Source: Halomonas sp. (GTDB taxonomy: Bacteria > Pseudomonadota > Gammaproteobacteria > Pseudomonadales > Halomonadaceae). From it: DNA of 36,256 bases. The notes below the pieces were generated by a model. That model was not told the origin of the DNA, made no database searches, and was given only the letters and a program-made list of their open reading frames with translations. Below are positions 24,672-34,551 of this stretch, piece after piece. Both the position numbers and the translations under genes were made by a program. Numbering within the stretch: the first letter of the stretch is position 1; each line of letters opens with the position of its first letter. The stretch lies in assembly GCA_024636705.1 (NCBI GenBank), contig JAGXGN010000145.1, positions 1 to 36,256 on the forward strand, in the 5' to 3' direction.

Positions 24672-25079
24672 CTATCGCTCGGCGTCGGGCCAGTCGATTT
24701 CGCGTTCTCCGCCGTCGGGCAGCACCTGAAGGAAGCGGTCCGGATCATCGCCGGGTGTCCAGCCCCCCAGTGAACAACGGACCTCGCAGCCGAGCCGGTT
24801 GGCGGCGGCATGGGCACAGGCCAGATCGGTGGCCCAGGGCGTGTCGGGGCTGTCGAACCAGAGGCTGGCGAAGCCATCGGCGGCCTTCTCCACCAGCAGC
24901 ACGGCGATTTCTCGCCCTTGGTGCCGGCCTCGGGTGCGCCACTTCTGCTTGCCGGCAGGCACCAGCGGCTCGGCGCCGATTGCCTCCGTCAGCCAGCCGT
25001 CGAGTGCGTCGACGGGCACCTTGGGCAGGTAGATCTCGATATCGGGGTATCGCGTCGGATCGTCGGTAGAGGATGACAT
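24672..25079 (-). CDS. Conserved hypothetical protein, 135 aa, downstream of dapE
   Basis: Uninterrupted ORF starting 8 bp after the dapE stop on the same strand; MSSSTDDPTRYPDIEIYLPKVPVDALDGWLTEAIGAEPLVPAGKQKWRTRGRHQGREIAVLLVEKAADGFASLWFDSPDTPWATDLACAHAAANRLGCEVRCSLGGW. Confidence 0.8.
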   Translation of the reverse strand: MSSSTDDPTRYPDIEIYLPKVPVDALDGWLTEAIGAEPLVPAGKQKWRTRGRHQGREIAVLLVEKAADGFASLWFDSPDTPWATDLACAHAAANRLGCEVRCSLGGWTPGDDPDRFLQVLPDGGEREIDWPDAER

Positions 25080-25087
25080 GGGAAACC

Positions 25088-26254
25088 TCAGGGTCGAGCG
25101 CTGCCGTTGGCGAACAGCTGCTGGAGTATCGCCTCGTAGATCCGGCTCAGATCGTCGAGGTCGCTGGCACGCACCCTTTCGTTGACCTGATGGATGCTGG
25201 CATTGAGTGGCCCGAGTTCCACGACCTGGCTGCCCAGGGCGGCGATGAAGCGGCCATCCGAGGTGCCCCCCGAGGTGGAGAGCTGCGGACGCTGGCCCAG
25301 CACTGCTTCCACCCCCGCCACCGCGGCATCCACGAGCTCGCCCTCGGCGGTGAGGAAGGGCTCGCCGTTCAGTGTCCAGTCTAGCCGGTACTCCAGCCCA
25401 TGGGCATCGAGGATCGCCTGGGTGCGTTGCTGCAACTGCTCATGGGTCACCTCGGTGGAGAAGCGGAGGTTGAAGACCACCTCGACCTCCCCGGGGATGA
25501 CATTGGTGGCGCCGGTGCCTGAACGGATGTTGGAGACCTGGAAACTGGTGGCCGGGAAGAAGGCATTGCCCGCGTCCCAGTGCTCGCGCACCAGAGCATC
25601 CAGGGCGGGCATCGCCTGGTGGATGGGGTTGCGGGACAGATGGGGATAGGCCACATGACCCTGGATGCCCTTGATATGCAGCACGCCACCCAGGGACCCG
25701 CGACGGCCGTTCTTGATCATGTCGCCGAGTCGCGAGGTGGAGGAGGGCTCGCCGACGATACAGTAGTCCAGTCGTTCATGGGTCTCGCGTAGGTGTTCGA
25801 CCACGGCGCGGGTGCCATCCACCGCCGGCCCCTCCTCGTCGGAGGTGATCAAGAAGCCGATGCGTCCATGATGCTCGGGACTGGCGGAAACGAAGCGTTC
25901 CACGGCGGTGATCATCGCCGCCAGGCTGCCCTTCATGTCGGCGGCGCCTCTCCCCCTGAGCATTCCCTCATCGTCGATACAGGGCTCGAAAGGCGGATAT
26001 GCCCAGTGTACATGGGGGCCACTGGGTACCACGTCGGTATGGCCGGCGAAGGCCAGCAGAGGGCCGTGGTGGCCATGGGTGGCCCAGAAGTTGTCCACAT
26101 CACCGAAGGGCAGTCGCTCCACCCGGAAACCCAGCCGCTCGAGTCGTTGGATCATCAGGGCCTGACAGCCCAGGTCGTCCGGGGTGACCGAGGGCCGCCG
26201 GATCAGCTCGAAGGCCAGCTCGAGGGTGGGAGACAGGGCCTCAGTTGTGTGCAT
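25088..26254 (-). CDS. dapE: Succinyl-diaminopimelate desuccinylase
   Basis: [87 protein letters not shown]. Confidence 0.98.
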   Translation of the reverse strand: MHTTEALSPTLELAFELIRRPSVTPDDLGCQALMIQRLERLGFRVERLPFGDVDNFWATHGHHGPLLAFAGHTDVVPSGPHVHWAYPPFEPCIDDEGMLRGRGAADMKGSLAAMITAVERFVSASPEHHGRIGFLITSDEEGPAVDGTRAVVEHLRETHERLDYCIVGEPSSTSRLGDMIKNGRRGSLGGVLHIKGIQGHVAYPHLSRNPIHQAMPALDALVREHWDAGNAFFPATSFQVSNIRSGTGATNVIPGEVEVVFNLRFSTEVTHEQLQQRTQAILDAHGLEYRLDWTLNGEPFLTAEGELVDAAVAGVEAVLGQRPQLSTSGGTSDGRFIAALGSQVVELGPLNASIHQVNERVRASDLDDLSRIYEAILQQLFANGSARP

Positions 26255-27266
26255 GCAGTGCCTCGTTGAGGGCGATGGCGCTCTTGTTGGTCAGGCACTC
26301 GATGCGCCCGTTCTGCGAGTTTCGGCGCAGCAGGAGATCGTCCTGATTGGCCAGCTCGCGGGCGGCCACGGTCCTGACCTCCTGGCCCTGGTCGTCGAGC
26401 AGGGTGATCTTGGCGCCGGCGGTGATGTAGAGACCGGCCTCCACGGTGCAGCGGTCTCCCAGGGGAATGCCGATGCCGGCATTGGCACCGATCAGGCAGC
26501 CCTCGCCGACCTTGATGACGATGTTGCCGCCGCCGGAGAGGGTGCCCATGGTCGAGCAGCCACCGCCCAGGTCCGAGCCTTTGCCGACCATGACGCCGGC
26601 GGAGATGCGGCCCTCGATCATGCCCGGGCCTTCGGTTCCGGCATTGAAGTTGACGAAGCCCTCGTGCATCACCGTGGTGCCCTCGCCGAGATAGGCCCCC
26701 AGGCGTACACGGGCAGTATCGGCGATGCGAATGCCGCCGGGCACCACGTAGTCGGTCATCTTGGGGAACTTGTCGACACAATCCACGGAGAGCGGGCGCC
26801 CCTCGAGACGCGCCCGCAGACGGCGAGCCGGCAGCTCCTGGACGTCGATGGGACCCTCGCTTGACCAGGCGATGTTACGCAGCAGGCCGAACATGCCGGT
26901 GAGATCCATACCATGGGGCTTGACCAGGCGATGCGAAAGCAGATGCAGCTTGAGGTACACCTCCGGCGCGCTCTGGGGCGGTAGGTTCTCGGCCAGGAAC
27001 ATGGTCACCAGCGGTCGGCGGCTGGCGGCGAGGGTCTCGGCGAGTTCTGCCTGCTCCGGGTGACCGGCGGCCTTCAAGGCACCAGCAAGCTCGCCGCAGT
27101 GTTCCGGCAGAAAGCTCACCGCGGCGTTACCCTCAGGCACGTCCAGCACCTGCTTGACCGCCTCGATCAGGCCGTCGTCGGGGTCGAGCAGCGGTGCCGG
27201 GTAGTAGATGTCCAGCCAGTCGCCCTGGGTATTCTGGGTGCCGATTCCGAGTGCAAAGCTCAGCAT
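26241..27266 (-). CDS. dapD: 2,3,4,5-tetrahydropyridine-2,6-dicarboxylate N-succinyltransferase
   Basis: [23 protein letters not shown]; left-handed beta-helix hexapeptides [60 protein letters not shown]. Confidence 0.96.
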   Translation of the reverse strand: MLSFALGIGTQNTQGDWLDIYYPAPLLDPDDGLIEAVKQVLDVPEGNAAVSFLPEHCGELAGALKAAGHPEQAELAETLAASRRPLVTMFLAENLPPQSAPEVYLKLHLLSHRLVKPHGMDLTGMFGLLRNIAWSSEGPIDVQELPARRLRARLEGRPLSVDCVDKFPKMTDYVVPGGIRIADTARVRLGAYLGEGTTVMHEGFVNFNAGTEGPGMIEGRISAGVMVGKGSDLGGGCSTMGTLSGGGNIVIKVGEGCLIGANAGIGIPLGDRCTVEAGLYITAGAKITLLDDQGQEVRTVAARELANQDDLLLRRNSQNGRIECLTNKSAIALNEALHAHN

Positions 27267-27308
27267 GTGAGGTCCTCGTCGTTAGGGGATGTCGCCGACG
27301 CCGTGGCG

Positions 27309-27656
27309 TCAGCCCATGATGTCGTCGTAGTCGCCTTCCCGGTAGCCCATGCGGATCTCTTCGCCGGTATCCAGCAGCGGGCGCTTGAGCAGGGTGGGAT
27401 GGGCCAGGATCAGTTCTCGGGCCGAGTTGGCGTCGATATCGGCCTTCTGCTGCTCGTCGAGCTGTCGCCAGGTGGTGCTGCGCTGGTTGAGTGCCTCCAT
27501 CACCGGAACCTTGTCCAGGATATGCTCGAGCAGGGGGGCCGAGAGGCCGTCCTCGCGCAGGTCGTGGACCTGGTAGGGAATACCCTTGTGATCCAGCGCC
27601 TTGATCGCCTTCCTGCAGGTATCGCAGTTCTTGATCACGAATAGGGTCAGCATCAC
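27309..27656 (-). CDS. ArsC/Spx-family (YffB-like) reductase-fold protein
   Basis: TLFVIKNCDTCRKAIKALDHKGIPYQVHDLREDGLSAPLLEHIL...NQRSTTWRQL...HPTLLKRPLLDTGEEIRMGYREGDY. ATGA overlap with dapC. Confidence 0.92.
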   Translation of the reverse strand: MMLTLFVIKNCDTCRKAIKALDHKGIPYQVHDLREDGLSAPLLEHILDKVPVMEALNQRSTTWRQLDEQQKADIDANSARELILAHPTLLKRPLLDTGEEIRMGYREGDYDDIMG

Positions 27657-28852
27657 GACCTCCTTGCGATGAAGCGTTGGATTCGGCGAGCGGCCTCGAC
27701 CGTGGCGTCGAGGTCCGCCACCAGCGCCAGTCGTGCTCGCCCGGCCCCGGGGTTGCTGCCATCGGGGCCCTCGCGGCCCATGTAGGACCCGGGCAGGACG
27801 CTGACATGCTGCTCCGTGAACAAGGCCCTGGCGAAGTCCTCGTCGTCACCGCCCGGGATGGCCGGCCAGAGGTAGAAGCCCGCCTCGGGGGGCGCAAAGT
27901 CCATCACCGGCGCGAGGATGTCCGTCACCGCGGCGAACTTGGCGCGATAGGCATCACGGTTGGCCTTGACATGGGCCTCGTCCCGCCAGGCGCTGATCGA
28001 GGCCTGCTGTACGGGCAGCGACATGGCGCAGCCGTGATAGGTCCGGTAGCGCTTGAACGGGGCGATCAGGTCGGCATCGCCGGCCACGAAACCGGAGCGC
28101 AGTCCCGGCAGGTTGGAGCGCTTGGAGAGCGAATGAAAGACCAGGCAGCGTCGAAAGTCGTGTCGTCCAAGTCGGGCACAGGCTTCCAGAAGCCCCGGTG
28201 GTGGGGATGCTTCGTCCAGATAGAGCTCCGAATAGCACTCGTCGGAGGCGATCAGGAAGTCATGCTCGTCGGCCAGGGCGATCAGCCTCTCAAACTCGGC
28301 CATGGGGGTCACCGCACCGGTGGGATTGCCGGGAGAGCAGGTGAAGACGATCTGCACCTGGCGCCAGGTCTCGGCGGAAACGGCGTCGAGATCGGGCCGG
28401 AAGCCGTTCCCGGCGGTGCAGTCGAGGTACAGCGGTTGGCCGCCGGCAAGCAGGGTGGCGCCTTCGTAGATCTGGTAGAAGGGGTTGGGGGCCGCGACCT
28501 TCGCGGGCCGGTGGCGGTCCAGCATCGCCTGGACGAAGGCGAACAGCGCCTCGCGGGTGCCGTTGACGGGCAGCACCTGGCGTTCGGCATCGAGCGCCTC
28601 GAGCCCGAAGCGTTGCCTGGCCCAGTCGGCGATGGCCTGGCGCAACGCGGGGATGCCGGCCGTGGCCGGGTAGCGTCCCAGCGCATGACGGTGGGCCACC
28701 AATGCCTCGAGTGCCCCCTCGAAGGGGGGATGCTGGGGTTCGCCGATGGTCAGCGGAATGTGGTCGAGTTCGCGTGGCGGGATCAGGCCAGCCTTGAGGG
28801 CGGCGAGCCTCTCGAAGGGGTAGGGCTTGAGGGCGTCGAGATCGGGGTTCAT
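27653..28852 (-). CDS. dapC: Succinyldiaminopimelate transaminase
   Basis: MNPDLDALKPYPFERLAALKAGLIPPRELDHIPLTIGEPQHPPFEGALEAL; PLP motif VFHSLSKRSNLPGLRSGFVAGD; syntenic with dapD/dapE. Confidence 0.95.
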   Translation of the reverse strand: MNPDLDALKPYPFERLAALKAGLIPPRELDHIPLTIGEPQHPPFEGALEALVAHRHALGRYPATAGIPALRQAIADWARQRFGLEALDAERQVLPVNGTREALFAFVQAMLDRHRPAKVAAPNPFYQIYEGATLLAGGQPLYLDCTAGNGFRPDLDAVSAETWRQVQIVFTCSPGNPTGAVTPMAEFERLIALADEHDFLIASDECYSELYLDEASPPPGLLEACARLGRHDFRRCLVFHSLSKRSNLPGLRSGFVAGDADLIAPFKRYRTYHGCAMSLPVQQASISAWRDEAHVKANRDAYRAKFAAVTDILAPVMDFAPPEAGFYLWPAIPGGDDEDFARALFTEQHVSVLPGSYMGREGPDGSNPGAGRARLALVADLDATVEAARRIQRFIARRS

Positions 28853-28871
28853 GGGCTTCCTATTATCAAAC

Positions 28872-31553
28872 TCAGCCGGAGATATCGAGCATCTCGATCA
28901 GGCGATCCCGGAGTCGTTGCTGGCGCTGCGGGTCGGTAAGCGGGTTTCCCGCCCTGTCGGTGATGAAGAAGACGTCCTCGACCCGCTCGCCCAGGGTGGC
29001 GATCTTCGCCGCCGAGAGGGCGATGTCTTCCTCCATGAAGATGCGCCCGACCCTGGCCAGTAGCCCGGGACGGTCCGGGGCCGTGAGTTCCAGCAGGGTA
29101 CGGTCGTTGGCCGGGTCCTGCTCGATGGTGATCTGCGTCGGCACATGGAAGTGCTTGAGCTTGCGCGAGGTATGGCGCGTCACGATCTGGGGATAATCGT
29201 CGGGGTCATCCAGTTCCTCCACCAGGTGGCGACGGATTGCCTCGATGCGTTCGGGGTCACGGATGGCCTGGCCGTGATCGTCGAGCACGATGAAGGTGTT
29301 GAGGGTCCAGTCGTTGCTCGAGGTGGCGATTCGCGCGTCGTGGATGGAGAGGCCCAACTGCTCCATGGCCGCCGAGGTGGCGGCGAAGAGGTCATTCACC
29401 GAGCGGGTATGGATGAACACCTTGGTCCCTCCCTCGGCCATGTCGTCGACGGGGGCGTTGATCAGGATCAAGGGCAGGTTCGAGTCGCCGTGGTCCAGGA
29501 TGCCCTGGGTCTGCCAGACAATCTCGCTGGGCGCGTATTGCAGGAAATAGTCCTCGCCCAGGGATTCCCAGAGACGGTCCACGCACGCCATGTCGGCGCC
29601 CACCACGGCCAGCAGGGAATGGGCCTCGTTGCGTGTCTCGCGCACCCAGTCGTCGCGTTCCAGCGGGTTTTCCAGACCCCGACGCAGGGCGCGCTTGGTC
29701 TCGGTGTGCAACTGGCGAAGCAGGGAGGCCCGCCAGCCGTTCCACAGCGTGGGGTTGGTCGCCGTGATATCGGCCACGGTCAGGACATAGAGGTAGTCCA
29801 GGCGGTTTTCGTCACCGACCAGTCGGGCGAAGTCACCGATCACGTCTGGGTCGGTGATGTCGCGCTTCTGGGCGATCATCGACATCGAGAGGTGATGCTC
29901 CACCAGCCAGCTGACCAGGCGAGTATCCCGGGGGGAGAGGCCGTGGCGCTCGGCGAAGCGCTCGACGTCCCGGGCGCCGAGAATGGAGTGGTCGCCGCCG
30001 CGGCCCTTGCCGATGTCGTGGAAGAGGCCGGCGATCCACAGCAGTTCCAGCTTGGGGAGTTGGTGAATCAGGGTAGCGGCTACCGGGAATTCCTCGCGGG
30101 CCTCGGGCTTTCGGAAGTGCTGGATGAACTTGAGCAGGCGCAGGGTGTGGGCATCGACGGTGTAGATATGGAAAAGGTCATGCTGCATCAGGCCCACTGC
30201 CCGGCCGAATTCGGGCAGGTACTTGCCGAGAACCCCATAGCGATTCATGCGCCGCAGTTGTCGAGCGACATTGCCTCCGGAACGCAGCAGGGCCATGAAC
30301 AGGCTCTGGTGGCGGACGTCATCGCGATAGAGGTCGTCGATCTGGTGTCGATGGTCGCGAATCAGGCGGATGGTGTCGGCGCGCACGCCGTCGATCTCCG
30401 GGTGCTCCGCCATCAGCAGGAAGAGTTCCAGCAGTGCCGAGGGCCGTTCGCGGAAGACATTGCGTCGGCGGGCCTGGATATAGCCGCCCTTAATCTCGAA
30501 GCGCTCGTTGAGCGGGACGGTGGCGAGTTCCTCGCCGGCGCGCAGGATCGCCTCGTCGAAGTGCTGCAGGAGCATGTCGTTGAGACCCGCCAGGGCGGTG
30601 ACATGGCGGTAATATCGCTTCATGAACTGCTCGACGGCGAGGCGTTCCGGGGTGTCACGATAGCCGAACAATTCGGCGATGGCGGCCTGGTGGTCGAACA
30701 GCAGGCGGTCCTCGGCACGGTCGGTGAGCATGTGCAGGGCATAGCGGACCTGCCACAGGAAGGCCTGGCCCTGACTCAAGATCTGCAACTCGGCATCGTT
30801 CATGAAGCCGTTGGCGACGATGTCCTCGTAGCGCTGAGTGCCGAACTGGCGCTTGGCGACCCAGCCGATCATCTGGATGTCGCGCAGTCCACCCGGCGAG
30901 CTCTTGATGTTCGGCTCCAGGTGGAACTCGGTGTTGTTGTAGCGATAGTGGCGCTTGATCTGCTCCTGCCACTTGGCCTCGAAGAAGTGGTCCGCCGGCC
31001 AGAGCCGGTCGCTGGACAGGCGGGCCTGCATCGCCTCGCGGATGGGTTCGGGGCCGGCCAGGGTGCGGGATTCCAGCAGGTTGGTGATCACCGTGACGTC
31101 GGCCTCGGCCTCACGCACGCAGTCGGACAGCGAGCGAACGCTGTGGCCGATTTCCAGGCCGATATCCCAGAGGAAGGTGATGAAGGCCGTGAGCGGTTCG
31201 CGATACGGCGTGTCGTCGTCTCGCTCGAGCAGCAGCATCAGGTCCACGTCGGAGTGCGGATGCAGCTCGCCGCGGCCGTAACCGCCCACCGCCAGCAGTG
31301 CCACGCCGTCGTCCGGCCAGTCGTGCTGTTCCCAGGCGACCGCGAGCAGCTGGTCGAGGCACCAGGCGCGACCGTGGATCAGGTCGCGAATGTCGGCGCC
31401 GGCGCGGAAGCGCTCATCCAGGCAAGCCTGGATGCCGCGCAGGGCTGCCTTGAAGGGGGCAATGGGGGAGCGGGCCCCTGTGAGTTCCTGACGAAAGCGT
31501 TCGACATCGAACAGCGTCTCGTCGGGATAGAATCGATAGTGGTGGAGGAGCAT
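28872..31553 (-). CDS. glnD: [Protein-PII] uridylyltransferase GlnD
   Basis: 893 aa; nucleotidyltransferase GGYGRGELHPHSDVDLMLLL, HD domain LFHDIGKGRGGDHSILG, C-terminal ACT domains TAPDRPGLLARVGRIFMEEDIALSAAKIATLGERVEDVFFITD. Confidence 0.98.
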   Translation of the reverse strand: MLLHHYRFYPDETLFDVERFRQELTGARSPIAPFKAALRGIQACLDERFRAGADIRDLIHGRAWCLDQLLAVAWEQHDWPDDGVALLAVGGYGRGELHPHSDVDLMLLLERDDDTPYREPLTAFITFLWDIGLEIGHSVRSLSDCVREAEADVTVITNLLESRTLAGPEPIREAMQARLSSDRLWPADHFFEAKWQEQIKRHYRYNNTEFHLEPNIKSSPGGLRDIQMIGWVAKRQFGTQRYEDIVANGFMNDAELQILSQGQAFLWQVRYALHMLTDRAEDRLLFDHQAAIAELFGYRDTPERLAVEQFMKRYYRHVTALAGLNDMLLQHFDEAILRAGEELATVPLNERFEIKGGYIQARRRNVFRERPSALLELFLLMAEHPEIDGVRADTIRLIRDHRHQIDDLYRDDVRHQSLFMALLRSGGNVARQLRRMNRYGVLGKYLPEFGRAVGLMQHDLFHIYTVDAHTLRLLKFIQHFRKPEAREEFPVAATLIHQLPKLELLWIAGLFHDIGKGRGGDHSILGARDVERFAERHGLSPRDTRLVSWLVEHHLSMSMIAQKRDITDPDVIGDFARLVGDENRLDYLYVLTVADITATNPTLWNGWRASLLRQLHTETKRALRRGLENPLERDDWVRETRNEAHSLLAVVGADMACVDRLWESLGEDYFLQYAPSEIVWQTQGILDHGDSNLPLILINAPVDDMAEGGTKVFIHTRSVNDLFAATSAAMEQLGLSIHDARIATSSNDWTLNTFIVLDDHGQAIRDPERIEAIRRHLVEELDDPDDYPQIVTRHTSRKLKHFHVPTQITIEQDPANDRTLLELTAPDRPGLLARVGRIFMEEDIALSAAKIATLGERVEDVFFITDRAGNPLTDPQRQQRLRDRLIEMLDISG

Positions 31554-31564
31554 TTAGACGCGAC

Positions 31565-32356
31565 TCAAGGGTCGAGGAAGGCGAGATCTTCATCGCCACG
31601 GGCAGTGAGGACCTCGACGCCGGTCTCGGTGACCAGCAGGGTGTGCTCCCACTGCGCGGAAAGGCTCTTGTCGCGGGTCACGGCCGTCCAGCCGTCACGC
31701 AGCACCTTGGTCTGGTAGCCGCCCAGGTTGATCATCGGCTCGATGGTGAAGCACATCCCGGCGGCCAGTTCGATGTCTGCCTCGGGGGCATAGCCGTCGT
31801 AGTGGAGAATCTGGGGGTCCTCGTGGAAACCGGCACCGATGCCGTGGCCACAGAAATCGCGCACCACCGAGTAGCCGTTGGTCTCGGCGTGCTGCTGGAT
31901 CGCCCGGGCCAGCTCGGAGAGGCGTACGCCGGGTTTCACCAGGGCGATGCTGTGATAAAGGCACTCCTGGGTGACGCGGCAGAGTCGTTCGCCCGGGATG
32001 CTCTCGCCGATGATGAACATCATGCTGCTGTCGCCATGGTAGCCGTCCGAGGTCCTGACGGTGATGTCGATGTTCATGATGTCGCCCTTCTTGAGTTTCT
32101 TGGCGTCATCGGGGATCCCGTGGCAGACCACATGATTGAGGGACGTGCAGATCGACTTGGGGAAACCGTGGTAATCGAGAGGGGCCGGTGTGGAGCCGAG
32201 CTCGTCCACGATGTAGTCGTGGCACAGCCGGTCGAGTTCGCCGGTGCTGACGCCGGCCTGCACCCGGGGGGCGAGCATCTCCAGGACGCTGGCTGCCTGG
32301 CGGCCGGCCTCGCGCATCTTGTCGATTTCGTCGGGGGTCTTGATGGGAACGTTCAT
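31565..32356 (-). CDS. map: Methionine aminopeptidase, type I
   Basis: MNVPIKTPDEIDKMREAGRQAASVLEMLAPRV; YHGFPKSICTSLNHVVCHGIP; NIDITV; GHGIGAGFHEDPQI; MCFTIEPMI. Confidence 0.98.
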   Translation of the reverse strand: MNVPIKTPDEIDKMREAGRQAASVLEMLAPRVQAGVSTGELDRLCHDYIVDELGSTPAPLDYHGFPKSICTSLNHVVCHGIPDDAKKLKKGDIMNIDITVRTSDGYHGDSSMMFIIGESIPGERLCRVTQECLYHSIALVKPGVRLSELARAIQQHAETNGYSVVRDFCGHGIGAGFHEDPQILHYDGYAPEADIELAAGMCFTIEPMINLGGYQTKVLRDGWTAVTRDKSLSAQWEHTLLVTETGVEVLTARGDEDLAFLDP

Positions 32357-32462
32357 GGAATCTCGGGTCAGGGGTGGGGTCGTCGGGACCTTCCAGCGAA
32401 TCAGCCTAGGGGATCAGCCTGGCGCGAACGAGGTCGGACGACTTCATCTGGGAGCGGATCCA

Positions 32463-32471
32463 TGGTATAAA
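32463..32471 (+). promoter_or_regulatory. Candidate extended -10 promoter for rpsB (TGGTATAAA)
   Basis: TATAAA at 32466-32471 preceded by TGG, similar to the rpmB promoter; gives a leader of about 200 nt. -35 weak (TTCATC). Confidence 0.5.
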
Positions 32472-32477
32472 GCTGCG

Positions 32478-32673
32478 CGCTTTCCTGCAATCACTGCGAC
32501 TTCGGTGCTCGACACCGCACCCGGTTGCCGTGACGGCGTGATGCGCTAAGCAACGCCTTAAATACACACACGCACCGACACATGGTCCCGGGTGCTGTCG
32601 TGATCACAACGTGGTCCGGCGGTCGGATCCATGGGGTGCGTGGAGGCCTAACCCGATTTTCCAGGAGTCATCC
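32478..32673 (+). ncRNA. Candidate rpsB 5' leader (possible S2 autoregulatory leader)
   Basis: About 200-nt non-coding stretch between candidate promoter and rpsB; contains complementary segments cacgcacc (32569-32576) / ggtgcgtg (32635-32642). Confidence 0.4.
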
Positions 32674-33420
32674 ATGGCACATGTCAATATGCGTGACCTG
32701 CTCAAGGCAGGCGCCCACTTCGGTCACCAGACCAAGTACTGGAATCCGAAGATGAGCAAGTTCATCTTCGGCGCCCGCAACAAGATTCATATCATCAACC
32801 TCGAACATACGCTGCCGGCCCTGAACGACGCCATCGGCGTGGTCGAGAAGATGGCCGCGGCCAACAACAAGATCCTGTTCGTCGGCACCAAGCGTAGCGC
32901 GAGCAAGATCATCAAGGAAGAGGCCAATCGCGTCGGCCAGCCCTTCGTCAACCACCGCTGGCTCGGCGGCATGCTGACCAACTACAAGACCATCCGCGTC
33001 TCCATCAAGCGTCTGCGCGAACTCGAGTCCATGCACGAAGATGGCACTTTCGAGAAGCTGACCAAGAAAGAAGTGCTGATGGCGACCCGCGAGCAGGACA
33101 AGCTCGAGCGCTCCATCGGCGGTATCAAGGAAATGGCCGGACTGCCCGATGCCCTCTTCGTGATCGACGTCGACCACGAGCGCATCGCCATCAACGAAGC
33201 CAACAAGCTGGGTATCCCGGTCATCGGCGTGGTGGATACCAACTCCGACCCCGATGGTGTCGACTATGTGATCCCCGGCAATGGCGATTCCATTCGCGCC
33301 ATTCAGATCTACGTCCAGGCCATCGCCGATGCCTGCGGCCGCGCGAAGGAAGGTCGTCCGGACGAGTTCGTCGAGGTAACCGACGAGGTCGTCCAGGAAA
33401 GTAACAGCGCCGCCGAGTGA
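32674..33420 (+). CDS. rpsB: 30S ribosomal protein S2
   Basis: [53 protein letters not shown]. Start at 32674. Confidence 0.99.
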   Translation: MAHVNMRDLLKAGAHFGHQTKYWNPKMSKFIFGARNKIHIINLEHTLPALNDAIGVVEKMAAANNKILFVGTKRSASKIIKEEANRVGQPFVNHRWLGGMLTNYKTIRVSIKRLRELESMHEDGTFEKLTKKEVLMATREQDKLERSIGGIKEMAGLPDALFVIDVDHERIAINEANKLGIPVIGVVDTNSDPDGVDYVIPGNGDSIRAIQIYVQAIADACGRAKEGRPDEFVEVTDEVVQESNSAAE

Positions 33421-33462
33421 TGGCGGCCCATCTGGCCACGACATGGCTCGAGGCCAGGTGAC

Positions 33463-33485
33463 AAGGGGGCCCTGGCCCCCTTTCT
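33463..33485 (+). terminator. Hairpin/attenuator between rpsB and tsf
   Basis: aagggggc-cctg-gccccctt followed by tctt. Confidence 0.75.
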
Positions 33486-33571
33486 TCTCACTGGAACCGC
33501 ATTTTCCGGCGTGACAGCCAGGCGTGGCCGGATGACGTTCATCAAGTCAGACACATTCAGAGGTGATACCC

Positions 33572-34441
33572 ATGGCAGCTATCAGCGCCTCCCAGGTCAA
33601 GGAACTGCGCGAGCGTACCGGGCTCGGCATGATGGAGTGCAAGAAAGCCCTCACCGAGACCGATGGTGATATCGAGGTCGCCATCGAGAACCTGCGCAAG
33701 AATTCCGGCCTCAAGGCCGCCAAGAAGGCGGGCCGTACCGCCGCCGAGGGGGCCGTCGTCACTCGCGTGGCCGAGGATGGCCGCGTCGGGGTGATGGTCG
33801 AGATCAATTCCGAGACCGATTTCGTTTCCCGCGACGACAATTTCAAGGCCTTCGCCGACAATGTCGCCGATGCCTTCTTCGCCGCCAGGAACGAGGATGT
33901 CGCTGCGGTGATGGCAGGGGAACTCGAGACCGCCCGTGAGCAACTGGTGCAGAAGATCGGCGAGAACATCGACGTGCGCCGTTGTGCCCTGGTCGAGGCC
34001 GGTGAAGGCCATCTCGTGGGCGAGTACGTCCACGGTGACCGCATCGGGGTGCTGACCGTACTCAAGGGCGGCAACGCTGAGGTGGCCCGAGATGTCGCCA
34101 TGCACGTGGCCGCCATCAATCCCGCCGTGGCGCGTCCCGAGGACATGCCCCAGGAGCAGCTGGACGCCGAGAAGGCGATCATCCTGGCCCAGCCGGACAT
34201 GGCCGGCAAGCCAGAGCAGATCGCCGAGAAGATGGTCCAGGGCCGCCTGAAGAAGTACCTGGCCGAGAACAGCCTGACCGAGCAGTCCTTCGTCAAGAAT
34301 CCGGACCAGTCCGTTGCCGACTTCGTCAAGTCCGCCGGCGGCGAGGTGATCGGCTTCACCCGTTTCGAGGTGGGTGAAGGCATCGAGAAGGAAGAGGTCG
34401 ACTTCGCCAAGGAAGTGATGGAACAGGCCAAGCGTAGCTGA
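33572..34441 (+). CDS. tsf: Elongation factor Ts
   Basis: [60 protein letters not shown]. Confidence 0.99.
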   Translation: MAAISASQVKELRERTGLGMMECKKALTETDGDIEVAIENLRKNSGLKAAKKAGRTAAEGAVVTRVAEDGRVGVMVEINSETDFVSRDDNFKAFADNVADAFFAARNEDVAAVMAGELETAREQLVQKIGENIDVRRCALVEAGEGHLVGEYVHGDRIGVLTVLKGGNAEVARDVAMHVAAINPAVARPEDMPQEQLDAEKAIILAQPDMAGKPEQIAEKMVQGRLKKYLAENSLTEQSFVKNPDQSVADFVKSAGGEVIGFTRFEVGEGIEKEEVDFAKEVMEQAKRS

Positions 34442-34459
34442 GGTCTGAGTCGCTGGGCG

Positions 34460-34491
34460 GCGATGGCGTGCGTGCAAGCGCACGCCGTCGC
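34460..34491 (+). repeat. 13-bp inverted repeat (hairpin) between tsf and pyrH
   Basis: gcgatggcgtgcg (34460-34472) / cgcacgccgtcgc (34479-34491), one G-U pair, 6-nt loop tgcaag, no T-tract. Confidence 0.85.
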
Positions 34492-34551
34492 GTATCCGGC
34501 GGTTGACTCCCTACTCGGAATGCCCCACTGCCCTAGCCCCAGGAGATTGCC

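Noticed and set aside
27677-28939. 420-aa + strand ORF opposite dapC
   Set aside because: Antisense to dapC, no motif support.
29145-31718. 857-aa + strand ORF opposite glnD
   Set aside because: glnD on the minus strand has clear NT, HD and ACT motifs; the antisense product has no recognisable motif and has composition typical of GC-rich antisense frames.
33557-34483. Minus-strand ORFs opposite tsf (308 and 294 aa)
   Set aside because: tsf on the plus strand is unmistakable; these are complement artefacts.
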